34,240 nucleotides of DNA from Pirellula sp. (GTDB taxonomy: Bacteria > Planctomycetota > Planctomycetia > Pirellulales > Pirellulaceae): contig JALOQS010000022.1 in NCBI GenBank assembly GCA_025459355.1, positions 1-34,240 of the forward strand, in the 5' to 3' direction. The stretch's first letter is position 1, and each line of letters opens with the position of its first letter. The notes under the pieces are model-generated. The model had not been told where the DNA came from. It did not search any database and was given only the letters and a program-made list of their open reading frames with translations. The translations under genes were made by a program, and so were the position numbers. This document shows, piece by piece, positions 34,056 through 34,240 of this stretch.

Positions 34056-34240
34056 GCGGTAAATTGTAAACGGGGCAATAAGCGGATCGCTAGCTGGATT
34101 TCGGGATTTTTTGTAGAAGTAGGCCGTAACAAGGCTTTGCGCTTAGGTTTAGTCACATCTTTTGCAATTTTGAGGTGTCTACCAGCTGAGATTTCGCAAT
34201 TTTGATTTGTCAACGTGGGGGATTTGGGAGCGAGGTCAGC

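Overview
The window looks like a chromosomal segment of a planctomycete, most likely a Pirellulaceae relative (Rhodopirellula-like). This rests on moderate GC, few clear Shine-Dalgarno sites, many secreted or lipoprotein genes of unknown function, a DUF5690-type transporter, a Rho with a long charged N-terminal tail, and flagellar genes in a Gram-negative envelope. The taxonomic call is inference; there is no rRNA gene here. I see no tRNA, rRNA, CRISPR array, insertion sequence or prophage.

Layout. 1-849: C-terminal part of a sigma-54 activator cut by the window edge. 880-2812: a HEAT/TPR protein divergent from a secreted protein with STN-like domains. 2984-4937: two tandem paralogous lipoproteins, one with an HEXXH metalloprotease motif and one that has lost it. 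5129-6146: an arginine N-succinyltransferase gene (astA) broken by a frameshifting deletion. 6149-7132: an MscS channel. 7299-7404: a REP-like inverted/tandem repeat. 7451-8999: acpP-fabF for fatty acid synthesis. 9338-13799: a lipoprotein, a thioredoxin/YHS-like fusion and a large secreted beta-rich protein.

13866-19953 is a cyanophycin locus. cphA lies divergently from an ABC exporter-type protein and a DUF1854 protein, a gene set recognised as cyanophycin-associated in other bacteria. The transporter and DUF1854 roles are not established. 19950-21766 holds rho and rnpA overlapping by one base, an unusual site for rnpA. 22504-25037: an SDR-fold protein whose catalytic Tyr is replaced, and a zinc-ribbon membrane protein.

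24993-26917 is a two-gene unit with a 4-base overlap: a PhnZ-type HD-domain oxygenase that keeps all the expected iron and substrate residues, and a DUF5690 12-TM transporter. I propose it as a compact organophosphonate uptake and cleavage unit. 27324-29320: flgI, flgJ (rod-binding domain) and cytidine deaminase in one run. 29490-32845: a small His-rich membrane protein, a PQQ-type beta-propeller and two tandem SDR oxidoreductases. 33091-34055: two coupled genes of unknown function.

The strongest candidates for new biology are the PhnZ/DUF5690 pair, the cyanophycin ABC/DUF1854 module, and the active/degenerate metalloprotease-like lipoprotein pair.
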